DNA from: Phallusia mammillata
Lineage: Eukaryota > Chordata > Ascidiacea > Phlebobranchia > Ascidiidae
Direction of reading: 5' to 3'
Assembly: GCA_003260075.1 (NCBI GenBank)
Contig: QLIY01000206.1
Span: 62,001-126,000 of the forward strand
DNA: 64,000 nt
A program made the translations under genes and the position numbers. This document shows, in pieces, positions 1-15,300 of this stretch (position 1 is the first letter of the stretch; each line of letters begins with the position of its first letter). The notes beneath the pieces are model-generated. The model worked only from the letters and a program-made list of their open reading frames with translations. It was not told the DNA's origin and did not search any database.

Positions 1-1492
1 TTAAACTGTTGATAGTAGATGGAAGAAAGCTATTTACACCCACCAGTGCTTTTGGACAGCTGTTCTATCAAAACAACATTTTTTTGCGGAACACCTGACG
101 ATCTTTCGCGGAAAACAGGTTGAAAATCACTGATCTAAGCTATTTAGGTTCGGTGGTAATACTTTTTCAAAGTCCAATCACAGATCCTACTGCCTGGGAA
201 GGAAGCTTAACCCGTCAGCTTTCATAGTTAAGTATTAGTCATCTACTATAATTTAGATCCATTACTAAGTTTCCTGTAAAGCTGGCAAAAGATAACGACA
301 AACTGATGTAGAAATCATAGTACGACACGCGTGTAGAGGTTGATACAACAGATCAAGCCCGTTCCTTAAGCATTTTTGTGCGACACGTGTAAGATCAATC
401 TAGCCTGCGGTGGGATTCGAACCCATGACATTATTATGTGCGACGCTTCATTCACTAAAACAGAGTCAAGCACGCCAGAACCCGTAGAAGGTTGAAATCT
501 CGTCAAAATTACAATTTTTTATGATAACTAATGTAAATTTTTGACGCAAATGTGCTAAGTCTGAAGCCAGGTCCGAATTGGGAGCTTACCCAACGTCCAG
601 CTCTGCACCGAAATATAGAAATATTAAGCTTTTATTTTGCTGTCAAAACAGTTAGGTGGATGACACGTTCTTAAGTTACGCAATACATCATGTTGTGTTT
701 GAGGCGACATGAACTAGAAGGGTGGCTTAGCACATATGGCAACATTCACTATGGTGTATTTCGAAACAATTTTTTCTGTAGTTAGTTTAGAATGGGTCCC
801 ATAATAGCCAAAGTTTTTATTACCTTGGTTTGTTTCCGCAAGCCGAAACTTACCGGGCCCACACATGCAAAACATGCACTTTATGAAACAATTGTGATAT
901 TTTTTGGAGTACGTGTTTAAACAAGGCGACCTACATAACCATATCTACCATCTGTGAAAGTTTCATCCAAATCTATCAAAGATTTTATGGTAAAATGGGG
1001 CGTGTTACAGACAACGACAGAAATGTTACACTTGATAACATGTAAAGCAGAGATCGGCAACCTTTTAGGCGACGCGTGCCAATTGTTATTTCCATGTGTT
1101 AATGACCTCGCGTGCCAACGTTTTTCTAAAGGGGGGGGGGGCAAAATGGGGCGGATTATACACAGCGACAAAAATGTTACACTTGATAACATGTAAAGCA
1201 GATATCGGCAACCTTTTAGGCGACGCGTGCCAATTTACTTGTTATTTCCATGTGTTAATAACCTCTCGTGCAAACGTTTTTCTAAATAATAGTGGTTCGT
1301 GCCAGCAGATATCAAATAATACACAGAAAGCAGAGTGTTTGTGCACGTAAGGCTGAATTTTAACACAATGGCATGATAAAAACTATAAACAAGCAGTGTA
1401 ACAGGTTAAATTGTTACTTCTATATATTCGCAATTTCCGACCCCTGATGTAAAGGCATTGTTGCAGCTGAAAAAAAATCGCTTTTTACTTAC
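1..1492. other. Left flank, no coding exon seen
   Basis: This lies downstream of the last visible exon of the minus-strand receptor kinase, so it is probably its next intron. No PH-domain coding sequence could be read here. It holds a fragment of a tRNA-derived SINE in minus orientation around 403-430 (B-box and acceptor part only). It also holds two imperfect direct copies of a segment rich in the phrase ATCGGCAACC (about 985-1130 and 1142-1290), separated by a G run at 1131-1141. The phrase resembles the terminal repeat of hAT elements; a related copy in the other orientation is near 46560-46650. Confidence 0.6.
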
Positions 1493-3239
1493 CGCAAATT
1501 TCTTTTTGCCAGCGTGAAGAAACGACCAAATCGAAATCTTTGTAGAGTTCTTGGTCTGTGTCGTTCAGTTTGATTCCCTTTGTTTCGTCATCATCAAAAT
1601 TGCCGATGTCAAACGCGTCAGCTGCGTTTACTTCGCCACGTGGTGGAGTTAGAGGGGGAATGTACTAAAAAAGGGTAATAAAAAATTCATGGAAATTCTA
1701 TCGGCTTGAAAGTGACAAAAATGTTTAGAGTTTCAATTATGAAACAAACGTTTTTAATGGTGTTTTTGCATAAATGCCACCGATTTTAAGTCGTCAATTT
1801 TTATTTTTATTTGTGCAAACCCTTAATTTTGCCGATAAATCAGTGTCCCAAGCTAATCTAGCTATGACTGTGCTATAAATGATAACAGTATCATTTTCAT
1901 GTGTTGTAAAAAATGTTTTTATATTAGCTCACAAGTTATTGTAAAAATAAAAAATGGGGGGGGGGAGTTTGAACTAAAATATTAAACTAATAAATATTGA
2001 GAGTCATGAAAAAAATCCACAATTTTAAAATTCAAAAAACGTTAAATTTTCTGTATAAATTTACGATGAACAAACAAATTTCATCATCAGCTTATTAAAC
2101 CTTCCTACTTGACTTGTCCCATTTGGGGGGGGGGGCGATAGTCACAAACAGTTTGAACTATAAAATTAAACTAATACATTTTGGAAGTTATGAAAAAAAT
2201 CCACAATTTGAAAATTCAAAAAACGTTAAATTTTCTGCATAAATTTACGATGAACAAACGTATTTCATCATCAGCTTATTAAACCTTCCTACTTGACTTG
2301 TCCCATTTGTGTTACGTAAGCCATGTAGGGTGTGAGATTCGGCAGGCAGAAGTGCAGACGCATTGATTTCAAGATTACAAAATCAATGCAGCCATCAACG
2401 TGACAAACGACAATTGAATTAGGACACAGCCTGAGCTAAACCAATTCCAATCGCTTTATATGTGCGCAAAACTCAATTTAAATAGAGTTTATAGCTTATG
2501 TGTACATTTTTTTCCATTCTTAAGAATTAAATCGCCAGAAACGGCCTTGGTGTAGTGAATGAACACTTAATAACTGCATACACTGTTGCGTTACCAAAAA
2601 AACAATAAAGTTTTACAAATGACGTCAGAAAACATGACGTCACAAAATCATGACGTCGTACTTGAATTGTAACTATAGCTGACAAATTTTTAATTAATTT
2701 CAAACAATTCCTCACCCAATAATGACAAAACAGATATAATTAAAACCGGTATATGACGTCATAATTTCGTGACGTCAGAGTTCAAATGGGGTTCTGTTGA
2801 TATTTTTTCTCTGGAAGTTTAAAAAAGCACTTTTTTTTACCTTTTGTCTGAAAACTTGTTCCCAATCAACATCTTCGAAAAATTTATGTTCCTTTAATTC
2901 TTGGCCTCTGTGTAGCACATTTTGAATTAGACAAGTTTAAGACAAAAAAAACACACATTTAATCTCAAAATACATTTTTTCAAAAAACCAAACCACTGGT
3001 ATTTTGTTTAGCATTACACCAGTTGAACGACAAATTAGTTAAATATGCAACCTGGTGGACGAAACGCTTGTTCAGTATTTTCCACAAACAGTATTATAGC
3101 ACATTTGGTTTATTTGACAAATCATTTCAAAACTGGATTCAATCAATCAATGTGTTCATATTTTTGTTTAATTTCACATGAAAACAATATGTGTTAAATT
3201 ATACTTTAGACCTATTAATTTGAGTTTTTCATAAGTTAA

Positions 3240-3317
<78 letters not shown>

Positions 3318-6300
3318 TTTTTTATCATTAAACTACATTTAAAATCGCCTAAAAAAATCAAAAATACGATTCGTCTTTATAACATAAATATTTTTGGAAA
3401 CACTGACCCCCTTCCTCTGCATCCGATTCTCTCTTTCGGATCTTTGGTCAGAAGCTGAGCAAGGAATGACGACACTTCCGGTGACATGCTTTCCGGCATT
3501 TTCACTTCCTGAAAAAGTAAATCAGAAAAAAATCTAAGAAATGTTCTATATATATTTCGCAAAATTGTACACCGTCAGTATCTGAAAAACAGCATCCAAC
3601 TAAAAAACTGTTTTGTTAATGTTTCTGCATAAAAGCCACTTATTTTAGGTCGTTCATTTTGATTTTTACTTGTGTAAAACCCGAAATTTTACAGATCATG
3701 AAACATAAGATAGCTCAGTGGCCATTTATTTTTGTTGGAATGTACCTAAAGTAGTTATTATTTTCTCAAAATGATGTTTTCCAGCGAAGCTCCCCCAAAA
3801 AGACAATTTGCATGAATGAAAATACGTCAAGCAAGGCTATATTAAAACCACACAAGCTAGAGAATTTTACAATCCATATTAGCATAAACCACCAGAGGGG
3901 GGGGGGTGTTAAGCAAGGCCATATTAAAATCACACAAGCTAGAGAATTTTACAATCCATATTAGCATAAACCACCAGAATATGCAAATTACTGGCTGTGA
4001 CGTCACAATGCACGTACCGTGGTCAATGTCATTTTGTCAATCTCGGCTTTGTCCTTGGTCTTGTGGTTGCGAAATGGGGAATGCCCCCTCAACAGCTTGT
4101 ATAGAGTACATCCGTATGAGAACCAATCTGCGCTTGTGCCATAAGCTACCCCCTTCATTAGAACTTCTGGGGCAATATAACCATGTGTTCCACTGAAAAA
4201 TAAACGGAATATGATACATAGGGAGGACACGGATTTTTAATACATTACATTAGTTGTTGCTGCCATAATATCAACTTTATAGGCAAAAATCTCTTTTGGC
4301 AATTGTATTTTGGCACTGAAGTTTCAAAGTCCTATACATGTCGCCTTCTTTACGGTAAACAACACTGAATGCGCGTAGTACAGTGCACGATAAACACAGG
4401 AAAAAGAATTAAACGCAGGACGTCGAAACGTCGGTGCAAAAATACAATTGCCAGAAGAGATCTATAAAGTTGAACTTTTTCATAACTTTTGATGAAAACA
4501 TCGATGGTTGTAACATCTGCAATAGTATGTATTTACTGCATAAAAACTGCAGACAGTGTTTTGACCTATAAGATTTCATCAGTGCAGCTGGTGACAAGAC
4601 ATTGGCCGTATTGGCTAGTGTAGCCTGATTAAGGTACTCTAGCTTGTTTGGAGTAACAGACTGCAAAGCCATGCCTTATCAAATCTGTTTGAGGCCACAA
4701 ATGGACGTAAAACATAGAGGAACTCGATCACAATTGCCAAGCAACTACCGTTGGGGCAACGTCTGTCACCAGATGAACTGTTGAGCACATCATAGTTGAA
4801 ACAGTGTGCACTGTCTGTACTTAGTTTTAAAAAAAATGTCTTCGAGTTAAGAAAAAATCATTTTTTGCATCAAATGTATGTGATGTCAATCTTTGTCGTT
4901 TAAACTTTTTTTGCAACGAAGCATGCTACAACAGAATAATATGCAAAATGAAATTGGATAAATTGCAATAAAAAAATTAATCAAAAAAAAGTTTAATCAT
5001 GGTTGCGTCAAAATATTGAGAAACGAAAACAAATGCAATGACCCAGTCACAATTTAAGTTGCACAGGTCATAGATGTGGTGAACCATGTTTCAAAGAGCA
5101 TCCACTGCAAACGCTGCATCTACGCTCCCTGGGGTAATCAGTAGTTGATTTCTGCCGCTACATTTAGTCATGCACCAGAACAGAAGAGCTACAGCAATTT
5201 GTCCTATTGTGTTCTATGCAGTAGGAACAAAACTTGACATATTACTTTCATTTGAAGGTATTCTCAACAGTTTTTAAAATTGTTTGTGTGAAAAAATTGA
5301 TTTCGATGTGCTTTTGCATGGCATCCTTGAACCCTGCATAAACTACCATATCTTTTTGCTTTTAAAATAAAGTTTTATCGTTATGGGGGCTTTGAACATA
5401 TAAGACAATTAAAGTTTGACCAAACAAGAGTGAAACTGTGTTAAACACAAAAAGTAAAAATATCAATCATTATAACTCCACATGATTCCTTTTAAAAATA
5501 AAAAAAACACCAACAAACAACGGAATAAGTTTATAGAGAGGATGTAAACTACATTTGCCAGAAGATATTATGCCTATAGGCAGCAATAGCTTATATATTG
5601 AAACAACTGAATGTATGTGATTCCTTTGAACCTACTTTACAATCACAGAATCATAGTGAAAATTAATTTTTTAAGTTCCGTTTTAATGTTACAGTGTTTA
5701 ATATTTTTAAGAAAAATATAGTGTTTTATCAAAACCATTTCCAAAGACAAAATTTTAGAGGTTTAAAGTTGCTTGAAGATCCCATTGTATTTGAAGATGG
5801 CGATTAAATTAAGTGGTCTGATAAAATTGCATTGTGATATAATATCATAGATTGAGTGGCGTCGATTGCATAAATGCTATGTATCCCTTAGGGAGAAGAA
5901 TTGACATGCAGACAGCTATGATCTAAGCATCTGATGACAAGCAATGTTAAGTCACAATAAGACTGTCAATATTTAATACTGACCAAATGTTAGACATTTA
6001 ATGTATAGGAAATTTACATGATGACATATATTAATGTCAACTACAAAAAAATGGAATACTTGATTCTATTTGAATAAGATACTAATAATTACCCTTTTTG
6101 TCTGGACAAAAATAATTGAACAAAACGAATCACTTGGGGGGGGGGCAACGTCACCTGCAGATAAATGGAATACTTGATTCTATTTGAATAAGGTATCAAT
6201 AAATTTAAAAAAAATCATGTTTAGGGGGTTGTGGGTGAACTGCCAGGTCATTTCACATCAAACTTTGGGAGGATCAACTTTGGATAACTAACTAACATCT

Positions 6301-9300
6301 GTGTAAATGTAAGTAAGTTTGAAGTACTCTTTCTTGACCCAATGGTTGTAACAAACCAAAATTAGACAGAAACGAAACATAAACTTGGTCAAAAACACTA
6401 TGTCTCCCCTTCAGAAAGGACACTGATCAAAATGCTACAGAGTGCTGCAAATAAAATACTGGTAACAAAGAAATTCTATTTGAATAAGATACTAATGATT
6501 ATTGATTACCCTTTTTGTCTGGACAAAAATAATTGAACAAAACGAATCACTTGCCATATACAAACCAGACCTGTACACATAATAGGGTAGAGGTTTTGAA
6601 CCAGGGGTAAATTGACTAGAAATTGTTCCAATTAGTATGACGTATAGAATTGCACTTACACACTGGCTTGAGGTTTCTTCTTGGAAAGATCGCAGGCCAA
6701 ACCCAAGTCTGATATCTTGGTGTGTCCCTTTTCATCGAGCAGAATATTGGCAGGCTGATAATGACAAAAATTTCAAGGATAGTTTAAAAGACAAAAACAG
6801 CTCAAATGGATTTTGCCTTTATGGCGTAACACATACAACCACATAACAAAGTGCTTTATTCATGTGATGATCCATCTACTGACATAAAGCCATCTACAGA
6901 GTGTATTTTTTCGACGGCAAAACAGAAAATGCAATGCTGCTCAATCTGTGGTTTGTGCAATTGTTATAATGCTAAAGTTTAATGGTTGAAAACAGAGCAC
7001 TTATATAAAAGTTATACAAAAATGTCAAAATTACTGTTAAAAAACATATCTGTTGTTACACTATACACCGATCAGTTCATAAGTTTAATAACAATCCAAA
7101 TAGATAATAAATTGACACTATCATTCAAACATTTCAGCGTATATGTTGTCATTTCGGCGTAACAAAAAATTATTTAATTACAAAAGATCACCTTTAAATC
7201 CCTGTACACAATGCCACGCTGGTGCATATGATCAAGACCGAGTAGAATCTCCGAGGCATAAAACCGAACCTCGTTTTCAGTGAAAACTCCTCGTTGTGTT
7301 AATTGGTAGTGCAAGTCTCCACCTGATGGGGCACAAGATTCAAGAAAATTTATACGCTACATTTGACAGAGTGAATGAAATTGTTGCTTGTTTGAGTAAA
7401 AAGTTGCTAAAAGTCGACTGTGGGTATCAAACAATACAAGTTAATTGAGAAGTTTTCCTTAATTTACATCTTAAATCATGAGGGCATTTGATGAGTTTAA
7501 TGACAATATATCGGCCTAAATAGATGTAAAAAGTGACATGCTTTAATATTTAAATGTTTATCCCTGATGATGGCATAAGCATTTGCATAAACGTTTAAAT
7601 AAAAAAGCATGTCACTTTCTTGTCTACTTGGACTGAAAAAATCCATATATAATGTTTAAAAACAGTTCACAATCTGTGCTCTATGGGCATTACTGTGCCT
7701 TGTGAAGAGTTTCATAGAAAAAATTGTTTTTATTCACAGCAAACAGTTTTAGTGATTTTGTGCTAAAAATAAGACAAGCACAAAAAACTCTATTACAGAT
7801 CACTATCACTATTTTTAGTCTGATTACAAATTACTCCACAAAAATATGCCATTAATCACAGAGCTTATGACTTATTTGTAACAAGCAAGTATAACAAAAT
7901 TTATGACGGCAGCATACGGACAGTGAATAATGATAATCTATTTGCAGATGGTTGTTCAAATTTCAAACTATCTTTTAAAAAAAGTGACCAACCCATTACC
8001 TGATTCATAAATTATTTGACTCACAATGCTTAGGCATAGGGGAACTGTGGTTTAAAATAGAATCAACTGCCACTGCAAAGTAATGGACATTTCCAGCCAT
8101 TCAATATAAACTCAGTGAGGCTTGTGATATAGTTATCAGGGTTTTGACATGCGGGTAATTAGTTACTGGATAGGTGAAAATGAAATGCTTGGTTTGGCCA
8201 CATCTCAATTGTCAAGTCATGCTTTGCTATTCCTAACAAAACACAGTATTAACAACATGTTTCTATGATACCGAAAATTTTTTTTTTTTTTGAATGATAC
8301 CACCATATTTTTGTCACAAATATTATACTGAACAGACTTGAAACGCTTAAAGTATAGTTTTATATTTCCACAACAAAGCTATATATTTAGGTGCACAATT
8401 CGCGCTTTTTAAAACCCTAACCATAAACAAACAAGTCATTCCATTAGTGTAAAACATATAGTTTGAGAGCAACATGTGTCTTTCTGAAATGAATGAATGT
8501 AAAAACCAAGAAACCTTATGTTTTACACAAATATACATTTATCAAGTTTGAAAAGTTTTTTGAACAGGCTAAAGGCCTTAATTGTCAATTTAAAAGAATG
8601 TTAAAGTTTAAGTATTACAGTGTAAAAATTGTAATAACCCATGCACTACCACATGGCAAAAAAATTGAACTGATATTTTTTGTCCAATAAATGACTTTTT
8701 CACAGAGCAGTGACTATGTTTTCACAGAGCAGTGACTAACAGTTTAGCATCAAGACTCTTGCAAGAAGCCACAACAAAGCATGATGCGGCAGTTACTGGG
8801 AACTGGCAAGGAAATACGATATATATACATAAACACGAGCTCACCATTCATTAGGTCAAGAACGAAACACAATTTGTCTGGCGACTGAAACGCATACGAG
8901 ATGCAGACAATAAACGGTGAATCGACCTGTAAGAAATATAACATGGTTTAATATACTGGGGCTGCTGCAAACAAAACAAATATTGTTTTAAGCTACAAAA
9001 ATAACAGTTTAATAGTCAAGTGGGATTTTTAATGGGCAGTATTAGATAGGGATTAAGAAATGATGTTTTTCTTGCAAAAAATCAAAGTTTTAAATTGTTT
9101 GTATAAGGCAGCTATATTGGTAGATAACATTATCACAGCACATAATCAGCGTTTTGATCCCTTGTATCACATCAAATTAAAATCTCAAGGCATGCTTACT
9201 TTTATATGCAAATTTATACAATGATTTGTAAATTTTGCGCAGTTCATTACAAAAAAAAACATTGTTGGTCATATTTATTGGGACACAAAATAAATGCGAA

Positions 9301-12300
9301 TTTCTACAAAATGTACGAAAGACAAAATAATATTTCTGTGTGATTTTCCGCTTTATTATGAATATACAATATTATAAACAAGGATGAAAAAAGCAAGCCT
9401 ATTTCTTTAACAGCTGTTGCCATTGTATACATTAGACAGAGCAGGCAGCAAGACAACAAGTTGAAAGTGTATGCTGACTTCCCGTTAAAGAAAACAACAT
9501 CAATTAGGCTTAACAGGAACTGTCACTCTAGTGGGACACTTATATGGAGCAAAAGCACTATGCAAAAAGACTCAATTTTACCAACGGCCATATCCCCCAA
9601 GCATGAATTATGCATCAAATCAATGTATGTTGAAAAACTATACGGGGGGGGGGTCTAGTGGGACACTTATACGGAGCAAAAGCACAATGCAAAAAGACTA
9701 AATTTTACCAACGGCCATATCCCAAGCATGAATTATGCATCAAATCAATGTATGTTGAAAAACTATACTCAACCTTTTATGGAACAAAAAAATGACATAA
9801 ATCTGTGTGTCGCAAGTTTAAATAAACCATGATTGGCAGGGTTTTAGAAAAGAATTTTTAAATGCAGTGAAGGTGAAACAAAGGATACTGGTACAAAAAG
9901 CCAATTTCTTTATCTATTTTAACATTAAAGAATGTAGCTTTGGACGCGATGCCTTTGTACTGCAATGTGATATTGTCAGTAGCAGATTTATAGCATATTA
10001 ATCTGTCAGTAGCAAGGTTGGACACCTTTGCTAGGAGATTATCAATGTGATATATACATAGCCACCATAAAGAACTGTCAATGGCATATGTCGGGTCACT
10101 GGCCAATGCATTGGCAACGTATGATGTCTGTACAATAACAAATCAATAATAACAACGGTCACATAATTATTTTACACAACACTGCCTCTATATAGCTTGA
10201 TCTCAGCATATTTTACATATCCATGCATCTTATGGCAATAGTTAGTGCATACATCAGAAAAATTGTATGCCAAACCATTTTATAGCGGTATTACAAATCT
10301 TATATACTTTATTATAACTAGAATTTACAACCTATTTTGTTACTTTTAGGGATGTCTAATGGTTTGCAGTAAAGAAATAACAAGTAATTGGGCAAAATAG
10401 AAGGTTAATATTGTGTAAAAAACATTTCCTAAATAAAGCAAGTCTATTACACAATGCAAAATCTGTTACCCTCAAAAAGGCCTATCAAGTTAGGCTTAAA
10501 AAGGGTGAAAATGTGGTAAAATGGTATGCTTTAAATGTACACAGATTTAAAAGGCAACTGTCTTTAGTAACGATTATTCTACGAAACATATTATCTAGTC
10601 AAGTGTCAGCAAAGTAACAACATGACGTGAAAAAGTTGACAAAACAGCCAGGGGGCAAAACTATGTTGGGAGCATATATCGTTTACAGGGATAATATGTT
10701 TTCAACACTGCTCTGACCACAGTATGATACACCACACAATATTGATATTGTAAGTTCTATTGTGCGGTTGTCAAAATCAAATCCACCATTGCAATAAATA
10801 GGCCAATGCTGCAAAGTGAATTTTAAGGGGCAGTGGTTCTTAGCCTTTTTCGGTTCAATCCCTTCCTTAACAGTTCAAACACTTTTAATCCTCTTTAATT
10901 ACTACATAGTAGATGCTAAACCATACAAAAGATCATTTAAAATTGGGTCTTTTATCAACTTCACAGGTTGTATTTCCAAAGCTTAAGTGTCTATTTACAA
11001 ACCACTTGTAGATTCCTCCCCTCAAGTTTTAAAATTGCTACCTGGTTGGGAACCACTGGTGTAGGCCATGGCCTTAATTCTTTATTTATTTATTTTACTA
11101 AAAGCAGTGGTCAACATATAGAAAATTTGACGTTATTGCTATTAGATACACTACACATAATTAGTAAATGTTTTTCTTACCATTTGTAGCATGCTTCTTT
11201 CATTTAAAGACAACGATTCCCCTTGCTTTAACTTAATTCGCTTTTTATCCAAGCATTTCATGGCATACCTGTAAAAGGAAAAAGGCACATGGTTCAAAGA
11301 CTGAAGAGCATTGATTAAATTATTTTTGTTAAGAATATACAAACTGTGCCATAATCTATTCCTCATACAAACTTGAAAAAAAAAAGATATTTTAATTCTT
11401 AAAAAGTGTATCAAAAATGAAGAGTGGGGGGGGGGAACTGAAGAGCATTGATTAAATTATTTTTGTTAAGATTATACAAACTGTGCCATAATCTATTCCT
11501 CATACAAACTAGAAAAAAAAGATATTTTAATTCTTAAAAAGTGTATCAAAAATGAAGAGTATTACATTTTACAATACTTTTTGCAAACAGTATATTCTTG
11601 CAATACCAAATGGCTAAACAAGAGTTTTTAAATAGGGATATCGCTCACATAAAATATCACATTAAATATTCATGATGCATTGAACAAGTAATGAGATTGT
11701 AATGCCCTATGCACCGATGTATTACAAAACCTAAGCAGACAGAACAACCATAGTCCAGTTTGCAGGGTTTATACTAAACTAAAATCAATATGCCAACTGT
11801 CAAAACGTAGAATTGAAATAAATCATTTTGAGTTTTTTGAAATGCGAAAAATTGGCAAAAGAGTTTAGCATAACCAAGTTTGTTGAAAAAAATATTTCAC
11901 ACACAAAATCATTCAATGGATTATTCCAAACTAAACTAAAAGTATTCAAATAGTGTTTAAAAAGGCTAGCTTAAATAAACTAATTTATTCAAAACAGTAG
12001 TTATGCAATATTGGTTACATTAGTGAAAAGCAACACAAGAAAATTGCAATTTTGAGTTTCTACCAGAAGTCTTGAGATGGTGGAATGGATTTTTATTGAC
12101 TTAAGAGCTAAACAAACAACATTTCACTGCCCACAAAGTGTGTCGTGCTCCTAAACTACATTTTTACTGCCAGGTTTATGAAAATTATTAGAAAAATGTT
12201 TGTAAGGACAGATTTGCTATCTGTAAGTGGGCTTATTTTTGACTTATTTTTTTAAATACATAACATACCAATAATAAAATGAATTTTTGGGGGGTAATAT

Positions 12301-15300
12301 AGGCCTAATGTGGCCTGGTGCACACAAAACATGCAAAAACAGGTCAGTGCTATTGATGTGATTGATAACTTAAATGTCAAAGAAAAAGCGTCAGAAACTG
12401 TTTTAACATTACAAAGAGTTAAAGTGTACTTTTTTCATTTAAATAAATTTTAGCTTATCAAAATTTGCAAAAATGTTGACCCTTGTTAAATAGCACAGAA
12501 TATAATAGATTGTGCTTTCTCTGCACAAACAACCACAAAAAACAAGAATAACTGCTTGGATTCTGTCATTTTTAGCCCCCTTGCTTAACGTATATGCTTT
12601 TTGTTGAATAAATAAACATAATAAATATTTAACACTCCCTGCTCAGACGAAACATACGTAATGTTTATTGCATGGGCTAAAAACCACTTTTCTTCATAAA
12701 CATCAACAATGCAACCTATCATTGTGGTGTTATATTAAGATCCATGCATGTATGTCATTTATTGGCTTGTAGCAAGTATTTTTTTCTTTATCACAGTAAA
12801 CCTGGGTTAAACTGGATTCAGTTAATCAAGATCTTCGTCTAATTTGGACAAATCTCGTGGTACAAATTATTTTCAATGTGGTAAGGCTTGAACTAATCGA
12901 CATCGGTTAATCCTGATCTTCAGGGGGGGGGGCGCTTTTTGTTGAATAAATAAACATAATAAATATTTAACACTCCGTGCTCAGACAAAACATACATAAT
13001 GTTTATTGTATGGGCAAAAACCACTTTTGCTTCAATACAAACATCAACAATACATCGTATGGTCTTAAAGCATTCAAACAATATTTGTAGAGGTTGCGGT
13101 AATGCATAAACATCTACACATTGACTTGGAGCGAGTATTTTTTTGGTATCACAGAAAACCTGGGTTAAACCGGATTTGGTTAATACGAATCATTGCCTAG
13201 TTCGGACAAATTTTGAGGTACAAATGGTTTGTAATGTGGTAAGGCTTGAACTAATCGACATCGGTTAATCCTGATCTTCACCTAATCCAGACAAATTTTT
13301 TGGTCAAAACGCGTCCGGATCAACAAAGGTTTACTATACTTTATTTGTTTAAATGTTTATTTGGATTAAGCAACATCAACAACGACATACTTGTTGGCCT
13401 CAAAGACATTTAACTTTTTTTACCATTTAAATCTATGCACAAATGAGAGTGGCACAGTTTACTGGTATGAGCACATGATTTTGCTTACATTGTCCCAGTG
13501 TCTGCTTTTCGGCATCCGTAAACTTCCCCGAAGCCACCTCTTCCGATGATTCGATGCACGCTAAAGTCGTTCATTGTCAACTGCATGGAAAGTAACTTGC
13601 ATTGTTAGTTTGATGCACGGACCGGTAGTTCCGTTAAACAAATGAATACAATGGTCTCACGTTATCCGATATTTAGTCGGGTGAAGTTTTGAGTAAATGG
13701 TCGATATTTTTTTACTTTAATTAAACATTATTGAATCTTTAGTGTGTGGCTTTAGTGCATTTATGTTTTTATTGCCATGACAAACATATTGGGATAAAAT
13801 ATTTATTTTGAAACACTACATACGGATCTGTTTATAAGTTAAATGGTGAAAATAACAGCCCAAATAGACGTAAAATGGGTATAACTGATGTGGCCTTCAT
13901 ATCACTGATGATGGCATAAGCATTTGCCGAAACGTTTGAAAATAAAGCATGCCTTTTTACGTCTATCTGGGCCGTTATTTCTACCATTAATTAAATATTC
14001 ATTTCATTATGGCAATTTTGCATTGTCATTAAATTCATCGTTTTTAGAACAACTACACTTATTCATAGCTGTTTTACCACTTTTTAAAACACTGTTTACC
14101 TACAAAAGTCAAATGTTGCTTTTTGGTGTGTTTTTAAATTTTTGCAAAGAGTTCCAAAAAATGGAAAATTGGTAAATAAACGACACACTGTTATAGCATG
14201 AAATCTTATTTGCTTGATTGACCGACAAGTATATCCTATTCTCTACACATAAACCACACAGAAGGATGATGGCAGCGACATACAGATTTTCACCTTAGGG
14301 TTAGGATTAGGGCATTTGGGCTTAATCAATCTTCTTAATTATATTTAGGTTTGGCATGTCTGTGTTCCTTTACGTCATATGCATTTCCTTTAACGCTGCC
14401 ACATCACTTAGCTGTCACAAGACTATTTCCTTTCTACAGGACAACGGTTATAATAGCAAAAAATTTGGCTTGGGCCTAAAAGTCAAAGACATTTGTTTAA
14501 GCCAGCTACCAAATTAAGACATATATATTAGTAGAGAATAGCCATAAAAATATGTTGCTAAAAAGCAGAGGTTTTTTTGTCAAAAATATATTTTGAAAAA
14601 CCTAGAATTTTTGTGTTGCAAAATGACATACACCTATTACAACTTAAAAATCACTGATCTAAACAAATCGAAAATGAATGTACATTGTTTTGTGTTACAC
14701 CTACTGTAAACAGTTTGTTCTAATGGCCTATGCCAAACAAAGCATTGGGTAAGCTATGTATACACTTTAATCTCTGACTGTGGTTTACTGCAAATGCACT
14801 ATATTTCTGTATGCAATCAAATGATACATTGGGACTGCTTTATGGTTATTTAGTGATATTGTGGTATTGGAATTAATGCACTCCAACGGTTCTCTAGTTG
14901 TTGTTTTATTACTCTAGTTGTTGTTTTTTCTGCCTATTTACCTGTACTGTAAAAACGAACCTATCTTAGTAAATTGTTGTGACACAAGGGCACATAAAAA
15001 TTATGCAACACGACTGACACACGTATATGGCAACCATTACATAACACAACACCTACAAATATAGACGGGGCATTACAGGTTACACACAGTCATTTTAGAG
15101 AAGTCGCAACACTGGACATGTCTTGGTAATGACAGCAGCAATAAAATAAGACAGCCATAAACAGTTTAAGACTTGGGGTCAAATGAAGACATCTGTTTCC
15201 AAACAGATAATCAAAAAGTAAGCACTCCATAAATACTTACATGTAAACTCAGCTCCACATTTTTCCATTGAAGATATCTTGTAAATTTGTCACTGCAAAA

